Of a stretch of DNA of 64,000 nt, positions 48,092 through 56,038 are shown one piece after another; position 1 is the first letter of the stretch; each line of letters opens with the position of its first letter. The notes beneath the pieces were generated by a model. The model was not told the DNA's origin and did not search any database. It saw only the letters and a list, made by a program, of their open reading frames with translations. Position numbers and translations under genes: made by a program. Source of the DNA: Terriglobus aquaticus (GTDB lineage: Bacteria; Acidobacteriota; Terriglobia; Terriglobales; Acidobacteriaceae). Location of the stretch: NCBI RefSeq assembly GCF_025685415.1, contig NZ_JAGSYB010000001.1, positions 3,782,001 through 3,846,000 of the forward strand, written 5' to 3'.

Positions 48092-49717
48092 TTGAGCTCC
48101 GTAACTGAGCCCTCCCTGCCGTTGCCGCCGCGCTCGCGTCACCCACGACGCCTGCTGCTGTGGGTCGCCGCTGGCGTCGTGGTCTTGCTGTGTCTTTCCT
48201 TGTTGACGGCCCTTGGCGTTGCCCGCCACCTGCAGCCTATGGTGCGCTCTCGCCTCCTGCAGGTCTTTCACGAACGATTCCACTCCCCTGTGTCGATCGA
48301 CGATCTCCAGGTGCATTACAACGGTGCCATCCAGGTGGACGGCCGCGGCCTGCGCGTGCAAAGCGTGCTCAACGGCGTCCCAGGAGATCCAGCCCACCCC
48401 ATGCTCCGTGTCCAGGAGTTCCATTTCCACATGGGCCTGCTCGCCGCGCTCAGCCAGTCGCCTCGCATTCATCACCTGCGTATTCGTGGGGTGCAGATGG
48501 ATCTGCCAGCCGTCTCCGCCGTTGCGGCGCAACATACCGTCGAAAGCGGCCCCACCGTCGACCTGGAATACGCCGAAGTCGACGATGCCCACATCCGCTT
48601 CGCTTCATCCGCACCCGATCGGGCCCCGTTTTTGTTTGACCTGCCCCACCTTGCTCTTCGCGGTGTCAGCCGATCCAAACCAATCCGCTTCCACGCCGTC
48701 GTCGACAACGGCACACCGCTCGGCATCACGGAAACAGACGGGGTCATCGGCCCGTGGAACTTTGACGATCCGAGGCAAACGCCCATCGAAGGCCAGTTCC
48801 ACTTCCGTGACAAGGACCTGAGCAGTGTTCGCGGCTTGCACGGCCGGTTGAGTCTGGACGGCCAGTACAGCGGCTCCGTGGGCAGCCTGCACGCCGAAGG
48901 CACCACGGATGATCCCGCCTTTGCGCTGGATGTGAGCAGCCATCCCGTTGACCTTCGTACCCGGTTCAACGTCACGCTGCAGCCGGCACAGAGCACCGTC
49001 ACCGTTCAGCGGCTGGAGGGATCCTTCGGCAAGACCGCTTTTCTCTGCAGCGGCGACGCCGTGAAGGACAGCGCGGCTCAGAGCTTCCGCTGGGACTTCC
49101 AACTGGACGCGCCCGCGGCTCGCGTGGAGGACGCCCTGGCGCTCGGAACCCGTACCGCTCCGCCGTTGCTGCGTGGCGCGCTCGTCGTCCACGGTAGGTT
49201 CGGGATGAGCGCAGGGCCAGACAGCGTCTCCCGCAAACTGTCGTCCACGCAAACTCCGTTTGCGATCAGCGGCGCAGTCTTGAACACACCGGAACTGCAG
49301 CGGACGTTTGATGGACTGGCAGAGCGCGCCCAGGGCGACCCGAAGGACGCGACTGCAAACAGGGCAGCCCATGTCTCAGCGAACGTTCAGGGCAGGTTCA
49401 CCCTGCAACACGCGGCCATGCGCTTCTCCGCCGTGCACGTCATCGCGCCCGGATCGCACTCCGATCTGCACGGCAGCTATTCGCTCGACGGAACGCAGTT
49501 CGACTTCGACGGCGTCGTGTCCACCGAAGCTCAGCTATCCCACATGACCACGGGTATAAAGCGAGTACTGCTGAAACCGTTCAATCACCTGCTCGGGCAC
49601 AGCCGCACGAACGGCCAGGGAGCGACACTCCCTGTGCACATTCACGGCGCCGGACACAACGCGCACGTGGACGCGCGCGTCGCCGGGCTTTGGATGAAAG
49701 CTCCCGGAACGCAATAG
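48092..49717 (+). CDS. AsmA-like membrane-anchored protein
   Basis: A 541-residue protein with one transmembrane helix (about 22-44) followed by a long beta-rich domain of repeated short strands, as in AsmA/TamB-type lipid-transfer proteins of the periplasm. The match is by architecture and pattern, for example LRIRGVQMDLP and LHGRLSLDGQYSGSVG, not by a strong signature. The TTG at 48092 has AGGAGA about 9 bases upstream. It diverges from the ABC-F gene. Confidence 0.72.
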   Translation: MSSVTEPSLPLPPRSRHPRRLLLWVAAGVVVLLCLSLLTALGVARHLQPMVRSRLLQVFHERFHSPVSIDDLQVHYNGAIQVDGRGLRVQSVLNGVPGDPAHPMLRVQEFHFHMGLLAALSQSPRIHHLRIRGVQMDLPAVSAVAAQHTVESGPTVDLEYAEVDDAHIRFASSAPDRAPFLFDLPHLALRGVSRSKPIRFHAVVDNGTPLGITETDGVIGPWNFDDPRQTPIEGQFHFRDKDLSSVRGLHGRLSLDGQYSGSVGSLHAEGTTDDPAFALDVSSHPVDLRTRFNVTLQPAQSTVTVQRLEGSFGKTAFLCSGDAVKDSAAQSFRWDFQLDAPAARVEDALALGTRTAPPLLRGALVVHGRFGMSAGPDSVSRKLSSTQTPFAISGAVLNTPELQRTFDGLAERAQGDPKDATANRAAHVSANVQGRFTLQHAAMRFSAVHVIAPGSHSDLHGSYSLDGTQFDFDGVVSTEAQLSHMTTGIKRVLLKPFNHLLGHSRTNGQGATLPVHIHGAGHNAHVDARVAGLWMKAPGTQ

Positions 49718-49766
49718 ATCGGCAAATTACCTGCACGAACCTGCAATTAGGCAGACGCGATCGCAG

Positions 49767-50159
49767 CTAGGCGATTGCGGCCTCGGTCTGCCAATGCAGC
49801 GCCTCTGCGATCTGCGCTGCCAGCGTCATCGGATTGAACGGCTTGAACAGCACGGCTGCAACGCCCAGGTTCGCAAATCGGCGCTGATCCACGCCCTGCA
49901 CTTTCGCCGTCAGCAAAAGCACCGGAATGTGCGAAATGTCTGGCATGTCCTGCATCTCGCGCACCGTGGTCGGGCCGTCTTTGCCGGGCATCATCACATC
50001 CATCAGGATGGCTTCGGGCTGCTCACTCAGGGCTTTGGCGATGCCGGCTGAGCCTGAATCTGCGGTGCTTACGCGCCACCCGGCCGTTGCTTCCAGGGTG
50101 AGTGCGGCTACTTCGCGAATATCGTCTTCATCATCAATGATCAGGATGTGTCGGGGCAT
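49767..50159 (-). CDS. Single-domain response regulator
   Basis: A 130-residue CheY-like receiver with the acidic pair Asp9-Asp10/Glu11 (ILIIDDEDD), phospho-acceptor Asp54 (ILMDVMMPGKDG), Thr84 and Lys106 (LFKPF). No output domain is attached, so it works through protein contacts, perhaps in a phosphorelay. No kinase gene is adjacent. A palindrome lies about 50 bases upstream of its start. Confidence 0.9.
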   Translation of the reverse strand: MPRHILIIDDEDDIREVAALTLEATAGWRVSTADSGSAGIAKALSEQPEAILMDVMMPGKDGPTTVREMQDMPDISHIPVLLLTAKVQGVDQRRFANLGVAAVLFKPFNPMTLAAQIAEALHWQTEAAIA

Positions 50160-50209
50160 GAATTAGCTCTGGGAAAAAGGATAAAAGCCGTGCAATCCGG
50201 GTTCCGATC

Positions 50210-50221
50210 CCCCAATTGGGG
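50210..50221. promoter_or_regulatory. 12-bp perfect palindrome upstream of the response regulator
   Basis: CCCCAATTGGGG is perfectly symmetric and lies 51 bases before the start of the response regulator gene on the minus strand. It could bind a dimeric regulator. I see no recognised box to assign it to. Confidence 0.35.
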
Positions 50222-50317
50222 AATGGAATACTGCCTTTGTCGCACTGGCCTTATTGTGAGACGAACTAGGTCGATTTCCAACTAAGAAATGGTGGATTAT
50301 GTCTGCCAGAGGCGGAA

Positions 50318-50343
50318 AAACGCGCCCGGACAAGGGCGCGTTT
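50318..50343 (-). terminator. Rho-independent terminator of the DHS-like gene
   Basis: A 10-bp stem (AAACGCGCCC / GGGCGCGTTT) with a 6-base loop. On the minus strand it is followed by further Ts (GGGCGCGTTTTTCC), 23 bases after the stop of the deoxyhypusine synthase-like gene. Confidence 0.8.
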
Positions 50344-50365
50344 CCGCTTTTGGTACAAAGTGGCG

Positions 50366-51427
50366 TTAGGCCAGGACCGGCTCCAGCACTTGGGCCAGGC
50401 GCTTGCCGTGGCGCGCAGCCGCCGAACCCTTGTGGTACGCGTACCCGGCGATCAGCGGAAACGCGATGGTCGCCTCGGAGTACACCATCTGCTCGTAGTT
50501 CAGGTCCACCTTGCCCCAGCTTGACGCTTCCTTCAGCGTCGATCCGGAGAGCGCACCATCGCGCGCGTCGGCAACCGTGATCTGAATCGCGTACTTGTGC
50601 ATGGAAGCTTCCACACCCAGAATGTCTGCCGCGACCACAATGTCCTGCGCGAAGTTCTTCGGAACGCCGCCGCCGATCATCAGGAGGCCCGTAGTAGGGT
50701 TCTGGATCTTCAACTGCGTCAGCTCGTAGAAGTCCTTACCAGAATCGATGGAGCACATCTTCTTGCCCTGGCGCGCGTGCTGGTGGGCCACGATGCCGAA
50801 GCCGAACGAGCAATCCGAGAACGCCGGCACAAAGATCGGCACATCCAGCTCATACGCAGCGAGCACGATGGAGTCGCCGTTGCCAGCCTCTGGCGTGCGG
50901 CCATTCTCCTTCAGGTACTTGCCCATCTCGCGAATGTACTCGCGAGAGCTGTACGCGCCCGGCTCCATGCCGTCGATGATCTTCTGCGTCGTCTCGTCGC
51001 AGATGCGCAGCTCTTCCTCATCGATGAACGTGTCATAGATGCGGTCGATCATCATCTCGCGCAGGTCGGCGTCGCCGGCGCCGTACTTGTACTCTTCGCC
51101 CGCAACGTAGTGCTTGAAACCCAGGGCCTCAAAGAAGTCCTGGTCGACGATGTTCGCGCCCGTGGAAACGATCGCGTCCACCATGTGGTTACGGATCAGG
51201 TCGACGATCACGTTCTTCAGGCCGGCAGAAATCAACGATCCCGCCAGGCAAAGAATCACGCCGCAATCGGTGTCGCGCAGCATCATGTCGTAGATCGTGG
51301 CGGCGCGCGCCAGATCGCGCGAGGAATACGCCATATGGCTCATGGCTTCCACCAGCGGGACGACGTTGTGATCCTTGATCTCGATATGTTGAATGGGCTG
51401 CTGAAGAAGTTCCTGTTTGGTCGGCAT
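50366..51427 (-). CDS. Deoxyhypusine synthase-family enzyme
   Basis: A 353-residue protein of the deoxyhypusine synthase (DHS) family. The segments GVILCLAGSLISAGLKN and DAIVSTGANIVDQDFFEALG form the NAD site, and Lys306 in ASSWGKVD aligns with the catalytic lysine of eukaryotic DHS. True DHS modifies eIF5A, which bacteria lack. Bacterial members have been linked to polyamine synthesis such as homospermidine-type products, so that is the more likely role; the product is not shown by sequence. The ATG at 51427 was chosen because the family start follows. Confidence 0.88.
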   Translation of the reverse strand: MPTKQELLQQPIQHIEIKDHNVVPLVEAMSHMAYSSRDLARAATIYDMMLRDTDCGVILCLAGSLISAGLKNVIVDLIRNHMVDAIVSTGANIVDQDFFEALGFKHYVAGEEYKYGAGDADLREMMIDRIYDTFIDEEELRICDETTQKIIDGMEPGAYSSREYIREMGKYLKENGRTPEAGNGDSIVLAAYELDVPIFVPAFSDCSFGFGIVAHQHARQGKKMCSIDSGKDFYELTQLKIQNPTTGLLMIGGGVPKNFAQDIVVAADILGVEASMHKYAIQITVADARDGALSGSTLKEASSWGKVDLNYEQMVYSEATIAFPLIAGYAYHKGSAAARHGKRLAQVLEPVLA

Positions 51428-51500
51428 CGCAATATCTAGTTTACCGCGTTTCCGCCTGTGTTGGCGCGGGTTCTGTGAAGATTCCGTGAGACACAAAGCA

Positions 51501-51535
51501 GCCCGCGCGCACCCTTGCTGCCGGTGCGCGCGGGC
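51501..51535 (-). terminator. Strong hairpin after the Mn-catalase gene
   Basis: A perfect 13-bp GC-rich stem (51501-51513 with 51523-51535) with a 9-base loop follows the stop of the Mn-catalase gene (51553) on the minus strand. The tail is only weakly T-rich (TGCTTTG). Confidence 0.65.
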
Positions 51536-51552
51536 AGCGTCCTATCTACTGT

Positions 51553-52443
51553 CTACAGCTTGTCCTTGATCTTCTGCGCCGTGTCCTTCACGTGGTTCAC
51601 CAGGCCCGCTGCGGTGCCGTTCGACTGCTCCTTCTGGCCGAACGTATCCGGCCGGCCAAAGCCCAGATCCGGAACGTAGCCCAGCGGCTCGGCAATTTTC
51701 ACATTGAACTCGCCCTTGCCGTCTGGCGCCGATCCGCTGGTCCAGGGCTGGTTCGCCTGGTCGCCCGGCTTGCCGTCCGTGGTCGTGATCAGGAACGAGT
51801 AATTGAAGTCCTGGTTCTCCTGCGCCTGCGGGAAGCTGTTCGGCACTGGCAGGTGCGACGGCCCCAACTCTTCCAGAACGGCCAGCCACTGCTCCTGGTG
51901 CATGGTGTCGCGGGCAATGTTGAACGCCAGCATCTCCTTCATGCCCGGGTCATCCGTCGCGTGGTAGAGGCGCGTCGCCAGCGTACGGCCGGTGGCTTCC
52001 GCGGCTACGTTGCAGTACATGTCCGCCGCAATGTTGCCGCTGGCGTAGATGTGGCTCATGTTGAATGGAACGCCATTGGCATTGCCGGGGTACGCGGAAA
52101 GTCCGGTCGACAGGATGTGGCGCATGTCCATGCCGTTCAGCACGGCGCCTGCAATGGGATCGGCGCTGATCTCTTCCTGCAGGCTCACCGGAGCGCCCTC
52201 CAGGTTCATCGCCACAGCGACAGACAGGAACTCAATGTGCGCGATCTCTTCGGTCGCCGTGTTCAGCAGCATGTCACGGTACTTGGCCGGACCACGCGCT
52301 CCCCATGCCTGGAAGAAGTACTGCATACATACGCGGATCTCGCCTTCCACGCCGCCGATGGCCTGTTGCAGCATGCGCGCAAACAGCGGGTTTGGCTTCT
52401 CAACACGAACCGGCCACTGCAGTTTTTTATCGGTGTAATACAT
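51553..52443 (-). CDS. Manganese catalase
   Basis: A 296-residue four-helix-bundle catalase of the dimanganese (KatN) type. Metal ligands fit the L. plantarum enzyme: Glu35 (GGVEGEIR), Glu66 and His69 (TEEIAHIEF), Glu149 and His182 (TMHQEQW). It breaks down hydrogen peroxide in the cytoplasm. The ATG at 52443 has AAGGAG 6 bases upstream. The open frame that continues to 53415 is antisense of the GH1 gene and is not coding. Confidence 0.93.
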   Translation of the reverse strand: MYYTDKKLQWPVRVEKPNPLFARMLQQAIGGVEGEIRVCMQYFFQAWGARGPAKYRDMLLNTATEEIAHIEFLSVAVAMNLEGAPVSLQEEISADPIAGAVLNGMDMRHILSTGLSAYPGNANGVPFNMSHIYASGNIAADMYCNVAAEATGRTLATRLYHATDDPGMKEMLAFNIARDTMHQEQWLAVLEELGPSHLPVPNSFPQAQENQDFNYSFLITTTDGKPGDQANQPWTSGSAPDGKGEFNVKIAEPLGYVPDLGFGRPDTFGQKEQSNGTAAGLVNHVKDTAQKIKDKL

Positions 52444-52597
52444 GGGTCTCCTTACTTTCTGCAGGAGACTCATGGCCCCCGCAGGCAAGTAGGAGTCGCA
52501 GCCGGAGCGAAGCGTGCCCCCCGGTTCAACCGGTAGCGGAAGATGGCGCAACGATGCGGGAGACGGCAGAACTGTTCCAACTCGTTCACGAAAACAG

Positions 52598-52631
52598 ACG
52601 AACGGCAACGCACATTGGCGTTGCCGTTCGT
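52598..52631 (-). terminator. Rho-independent terminator of the GH1 gene
   Basis: A perfect 14-bp stem (52598-52611 with 52618-52631) and 6-base loop. On the minus strand it is followed by CTGTTTTCG, 22 bases beyond the stop of the GH1 gene. The rest of the 209-base gap (52444-52652) holds the Mn-catalase ribosome binding site and no other feature I can support. Confidence 0.8.
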
Positions 52632-52652
52632 TCTTTGCCTGACCTGAAGAAG

Positions 52653-54122
52653 CTAGAGAGCGTTCCGCGCAATCAGCGCCTTGTACCAAAGCGCACTCTG
52701 CTTCGGCGTGCGCTTCTGCGTCTGGTAGTCCACATAGGTGATGCCGAAACGCTGTCCGTAGCCCTCGGCCCACTCGAAGTTGTCCAGGAGGCTCCACAGG
52801 AAGTAGCCCTTCACTGGAACACCTTCGCTGATGCCGCGCTGCAGGTTCTGCAGGTAGTTGCGCAGGTAGGCCACGCGATCCGTGTCGTAGATCTGGCCGT
52901 CCGGCATCACCGTGTCGGCACCCGAGCAGCCGTTCTCCGTGATGTACATCGTCTTGATGCCCCACACTTCGCTCGACAGCTTCGGTCCCCAGTACAGTGC
53001 CTCCGGAGCCACAAACAGCCATGTGCTCACCGCATGCGGGTGCGACTTCGCCATCGGCACCACGGCATATCCACGCTCGTCCTGCGCCGGCCGGATGTAC
53101 GTGGCCGTGTAGCAGTTCATGCCGACGAAATCCAGCGGCGAATTGATCGTCTTCATCTCCGCATCCGTGAACTTCGGTGCGTCTGCACCCAGCGTCTTCA
53201 GGTACAGGTCGGTGTACTTGCCCGTCATGATGGCGTTCATGATGCTGGCGTTCTCTTCGCGCATCGCGATGCGCGCCGCTGCAATACCCTCGGGCGTATC
53301 CACCAGCGGCGTGCAGGCATGGTAGTCCTCCGCCAAGCCAACGCGCGTACCCGGCTTCGCATGCGCACGGATCGCCTGCACCGACAGGCCGTGACCCAGC
53401 ACGGCATGGTGGCACACCTGCGCCAGTTCGCCGCGGCTCAGCTTGATGCCCGGAGCGTGTACGGCCTGGTCATACGCAACGTACACAAACGTGTCGATCT
53501 CGTTTGTCGTCATGAACTGCGGAACGCGATCGGACAACTGCCCCGCCATGTAACCGGCGTAATCCGCCAGCGCCTGCGCGGTGTCCTTGTTCTGCCATCC
53601 GCCCTTGTCCTGCAGCGCCTGCGGCAGGTCCCAGTGATACAGCGTGCAAAACGGCTGCACGCCCGCCGCCAGCAGCGCGTCGACCAGCTTCTTGTAGTGA
53701 TCCACACCCTTCTGGTTCGGCTTGCCACGGCCTTCGGGGAAGATGCGCGACCATGCCACCGAGAAGCGGCAGCCCTTCAGCCCGTACTCCTTCATCAGCG
53801 CAATGTCTTCCGGATAGCGGTGGTAGCTGTCATCGGCCACGTCGCCGGTATCGCCGTTGTGCACCTTGCCGGGCGTATGGCTAAACGTGTCCCAGATGGT
53901 CTTGCCGCGGCCATCCTCGTTCACCGCGCCTTCCACCTGGTAGCTGGCCGTGGCCGAACCCCAGACAAAGTCAGGCGGGAACGGACGGCTGCCGGAGCCC
54001 CGCATGGGGCTGCCCTGTGCGGCAGCGTCAACCGGCGAAAGCGCTGAGGCGGCAACGGCCGGAACAGCCGCTGCACCGGCGGCAAGCTTTGCAAAAGAAC
54101 GGCGAGACAACGATTGCTTCAT
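52653..54122 (-). CDS. Tat-exported GH1 beta-glucosidase
   Basis: A 489-residue enzyme with a twin-arginine leader (MKQSLSRRSFAKLA, hydrophobic to ~28) and a GH1 barrel that begins FPPDFVWGSATASYQVEGA. The acid/base Glu208 sits in TTNEID and the nucleophile Glu396 in MYITENGCS. The usual TFNEP is altered to TTNEI, keeping the Glu. GH1 enzymes cleave beta-glucosides; most bacterial ones are cytoplasmic, so Tat export stands out. The ATG at 54122 starts the leader. Confidence 0.92.
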   Translation of the reverse strand: MKQSLSRRSFAKLAAGAAAVPAVAASALSPVDAAAQGSPMRGSGSRPFPPDFVWGSATASYQVEGAVNEDGRGKTIWDTFSHTPGKVHNGDTGDVADDSYHRYPEDIALMKEYGLKGCRFSVAWSRIFPEGRGKPNQKGVDHYKKLVDALLAAGVQPFCTLYHWDLPQALQDKGGWQNKDTAQALADYAGYMAGQLSDRVPQFMTTNEIDTFVYVAYDQAVHAPGIKLSRGELAQVCHHAVLGHGLSVQAIRAHAKPGTRVGLAEDYHACTPLVDTPEGIAAARIAMREENASIMNAIMTGKYTDLYLKTLGADAPKFTDAEMKTINSPLDFVGMNCYTATYIRPAQDERGYAVVPMAKSHPHAVSTWLFVAPEALYWGPKLSSEVWGIKTMYITENGCSGADTVMPDGQIYDTDRVAYLRNYLQNLQRGISEGVPVKGYFLWSLLDNFEWAEGYGQRFGITYVDYQTQKRTPKQSALWYKALIARNAL

Positions 54123-54226
54123 GAGAATTCTGGCCCCTGGGAACGCGCTGAATGCGGAACGCTGCTGATGGTACCGGTTCAGCAGCGCTTCCCACAACAC
54201 GGGTCGCAGGCTGTCTGATGGCACTG

Positions 54227-55177
54227 TCAGCGCAGAAAGCTTTCCACCGCTTCGTCAAATGCTGTCGGCTGGTCATACTGGATGAAGTGCCGCGAATCGT
54301 CCACGCGCTTCAGCGTCAAGTGCGGCAACGTGCTGTAAGCGTTCTTGTACAGCGTGTCCACCTGGTCCGGCTTCTGCACTCCAGCCTCGTACGGATACAG
54401 CAGCAGCGTAGGTGCCGTCACCTTCGGCAGGTCGGCCGTCGCGTCAGTCATCAGGTCTTCCGCCATGGCGTTTACCGCTACGGTTCGGTCGCTGCTGGCG
54501 GCTGAGGCGGCCACCAGCTTCTGTGCGTCCACGTTCTTCACCAGCCGCGCTGCCATCATGGGCTGCATGGCTGCGTACTGGTCCGCCGGCATGCTCGTCA
54601 TCTGCTGCTTCAACGCCTCAATTTGCGGACCCACCGTCGCCGGCGTCGCGCCCGGTCCCAACATGGCGGCAGCAGCGGGCAGGGCATCTACGATCACCAG
54701 CTTCTTCACGTCTGCCGGGTATTGCTCGGCCAGCAAAAGTCCGATCAGGCCTCCCATCGAGTGCCCGATCACCACGGGATGCATGCCGCTCCCGGCCAGG
54801 TACGCGTGCAACTCTGCCACTACCGGCTGCAGGATCGGCCCACTTGCATTCGGACCCGCTGCCTGCCCGGCAAAGCCGTCGATCTGCAGGAGATGAAGGC
54901 GGTAGTTGGGCGCCAGCAGTTTCGCCTCACCGTCCCACACCGCGCGGCTGCTGCTTAGACCGGGAATCAGAACCACTTCCGGCTTTCCTGCCGTGCCGGC
55001 GTCCACCACCGTGAACCGTGTGGGCACGAACCCGGCCGCATGTGCCTTGCACGCCAGCAGCAGTGCCGCCGAAAGCACCAGGAGGCACAGCACACCTTCA
55101 CGCACGCAACGCGCTTTCGAGTAGCGGCGGCGATCCTCAACAGGAGCATAAAGAGCGGACACGGGGAGCATAGTCAT
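54227..55177 (-). CDS. Exported alpha/beta hydrolase
   Basis: A 316-residue protein with a long N-terminal region, a hydrophobic signal segment (about 28-46) and an alpha/beta hydrolase domain. The nucleophile is Ser140 in GHSMGG, the oxyanion loop is in VLIPGLSSSRAVW, and a probable catalytic His lies in SRHFIQYDQ near the end. Esterase or related activity is likely. ATG at 55177 or 55171. It lies 104 bases downstream of the GH1 start region on the same strand and may be upstream of it in one transcript. Confidence 0.85.
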   Translation of the reverse strand: MTMLPVSALYAPVEDRRRYSKARCVREGVLCLLVLSAALLLACKAHAAGFVPTRFTVVDAGTAGKPEVVLIPGLSSSRAVWDGEAKLLAPNYRLHLLQIDGFAGQAAGPNASGPILQPVVAELHAYLAGSGMHPVVIGHSMGGLIGLLLAEQYPADVKKLVIVDALPAAAAMLGPGATPATVGPQIEALKQQMTSMPADQYAAMQPMMAARLVKNVDAQKLVAASAASSDRTVAVNAMAEDLMTDATADLPKVTAPTLLLYPYEAGVQKPDQVDTLYKNAYSTLPHLTLKRVDDSRHFIQYDQPTAFDEAVESFLR

Positions 55178-55267
55178 ACCTTTCCAGATCGGCTGTGAAA
55201 GCGTGAAGGGGCGTTAGCGCCTGCAGAGCACATGCGCATCGGTCGGTGCAGCGAAGTCGTTGAGGGT

Positions 55268-55459
55268 CTAATCCGGTTGAAAGATCTTCTCGATGGGCAG
55301 GCCGAACAGCTTGCTGATGCGGAACGCCAGCGGCAGCGACGGATCATACTTGCCCGTCTCCAGCGCGTTCACGGACTGCCGCGACACCTCCAGCTGCTCT
55401 GCCAGGTATGCCTGGGACCAGCCCCGGTCCGCTCGCAAATCGCGCAGGCGGTTATTCAT
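55268..55459 (-). CDS. Small XRE-family HTH regulator
   Basis: A 63-residue stand-alone HTH_3 protein: LRDLRADRGWSQAYLAEQL, then the recognition helix SRQSVNALETGKY and PSLPLAFRISKLFG. Small regulators of this type usually bind a palindrome before their own operon and often come with a membrane protein. Its start overlaps the stop of the upstream membrane protein gene by 8 bases, so the two are translated together. A matching 34-bp palindrome lies upstream of the pair. Confidence 0.88.
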   Translation of the reverse strand: MNNRLRDLRADRGWSQAYLAEQLEVSRQSVNALETGKYDPSLPLAFRISKLFGLPIEKIFQPD

Positions 55460-55877
55460 CGTCTGCGATCCGGTTGGTGAACTTGTACGAGAACTTCGCA
55501 ATCAGAACGCTGCCGCACAAAACGAACCAATCCGTGAACGGCGGCAGGCTGCCCGTCCATCCAAACGTCCGGCGAAAGCTCGTGAACATCTCCACCGTCA
55601 TCACGGCAGCGATGCCCCACAGCAGGCAGCGCACCACCATGTCGCGCTGGTACTCGTCCTTCTCTTCGCGCAGGTAGCGGGCTGTGATGTAGAACATCCC
55701 GACGATCGAGAGTGACGGCAGCAGCGCCGCCAGCGACAGGTGCCAGCCCTGCGGATGAAAGCGGTGCGCCATGCCAGCCGATCCGAAAAAGAAGCCAAAA
55801 TAGGAAATCATCACGCCCAGACCACCACGCAAATAGCGTTGCTGAGCCGCATTCTTACGATCGCCAAAGCACAACAT
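55452..55877 (-). CDS. Membrane protein paired with the XRE regulator
   Basis: A 141-residue protein with four hydrophobic segments (about 22-40, 47-65, 85-100, 110-125) and a basic start MLCFGDRKNAAQQRYLRGG. The ATG at 55877 has AAGGAG 8 bases upstream. The longer frame to 55934 has no such support. The gene is first in the pair with the HTH gene and is preceded by a TTGACA promoter overlapping a large palindrome. It may sense a signal for the regulator or be its target; function unknown. Confidence 0.8.
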   Translation of the reverse strand: MLCFGDRKNAAQQRYLRGGLGVMISYFGFFFGSAGMAHRFHPQGWHLSLAALLPSLSIVGMFYITARYLREEKDEYQRDMVVRCLLWGIAAVMTVEMFTSFRRTFGWTGSLPPFTDWFVLCGSVLIAKFSYKFTNRIADDE

Positions 55878-55924
55878 CAGGAGTGCTCCTTCTGTCCTCG
55901 GTGCGAAACGTCTGCCGCAACCGA

Positions 55925-55958
55925 TGACAAGCAAACTTTACGTAAAGCTTCCTTGTCA
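55925..55958. promoter_or_regulatory. 34-bp near-perfect palindrome, probable operator
   Basis: Outer arms TGACAAG / CTTGTCA and core CTTTACGTAAAG share one dyad axis (between 55941 and 55942). Only two symmetric base pairs out of 17 fail to match. It lies between the regulator pair and pncB and overlaps the -10 of the pair's promoter. A further CTTGTCA copy is at 55970-55976. Confidence 0.75.
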
Positions 55959-55964
55959 TGTCAA
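55935..55964 (-). promoter_or_regulatory. Sigma-70-type promoter of the membrane protein/HTH pair
   Basis: On the minus strand a perfect -35 TTGACA (complement of 55959-55964) is followed after 18 bases by TAAAGT (complement of 55935-55940) as -10. The start codon at 55877 lies about 50 bases downstream. The operator palindrome covers the -10. Confidence 0.6.
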
Positions 55965-56038
55965 GCGTCCTTGTCAGGAAAATGTTCAGTGCTGATCGGT
56001 CCTCCGAGCGGTCTTGCTAGGCTTTGAAGAAGAACGCC

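Noticed and set aside
52444-53415. N-terminal extension of the Mn catalase
   Set aside because: It passes through the same-strand GH1 gene in another frame. The catalase start at 52443 has a strong ribosome binding site.
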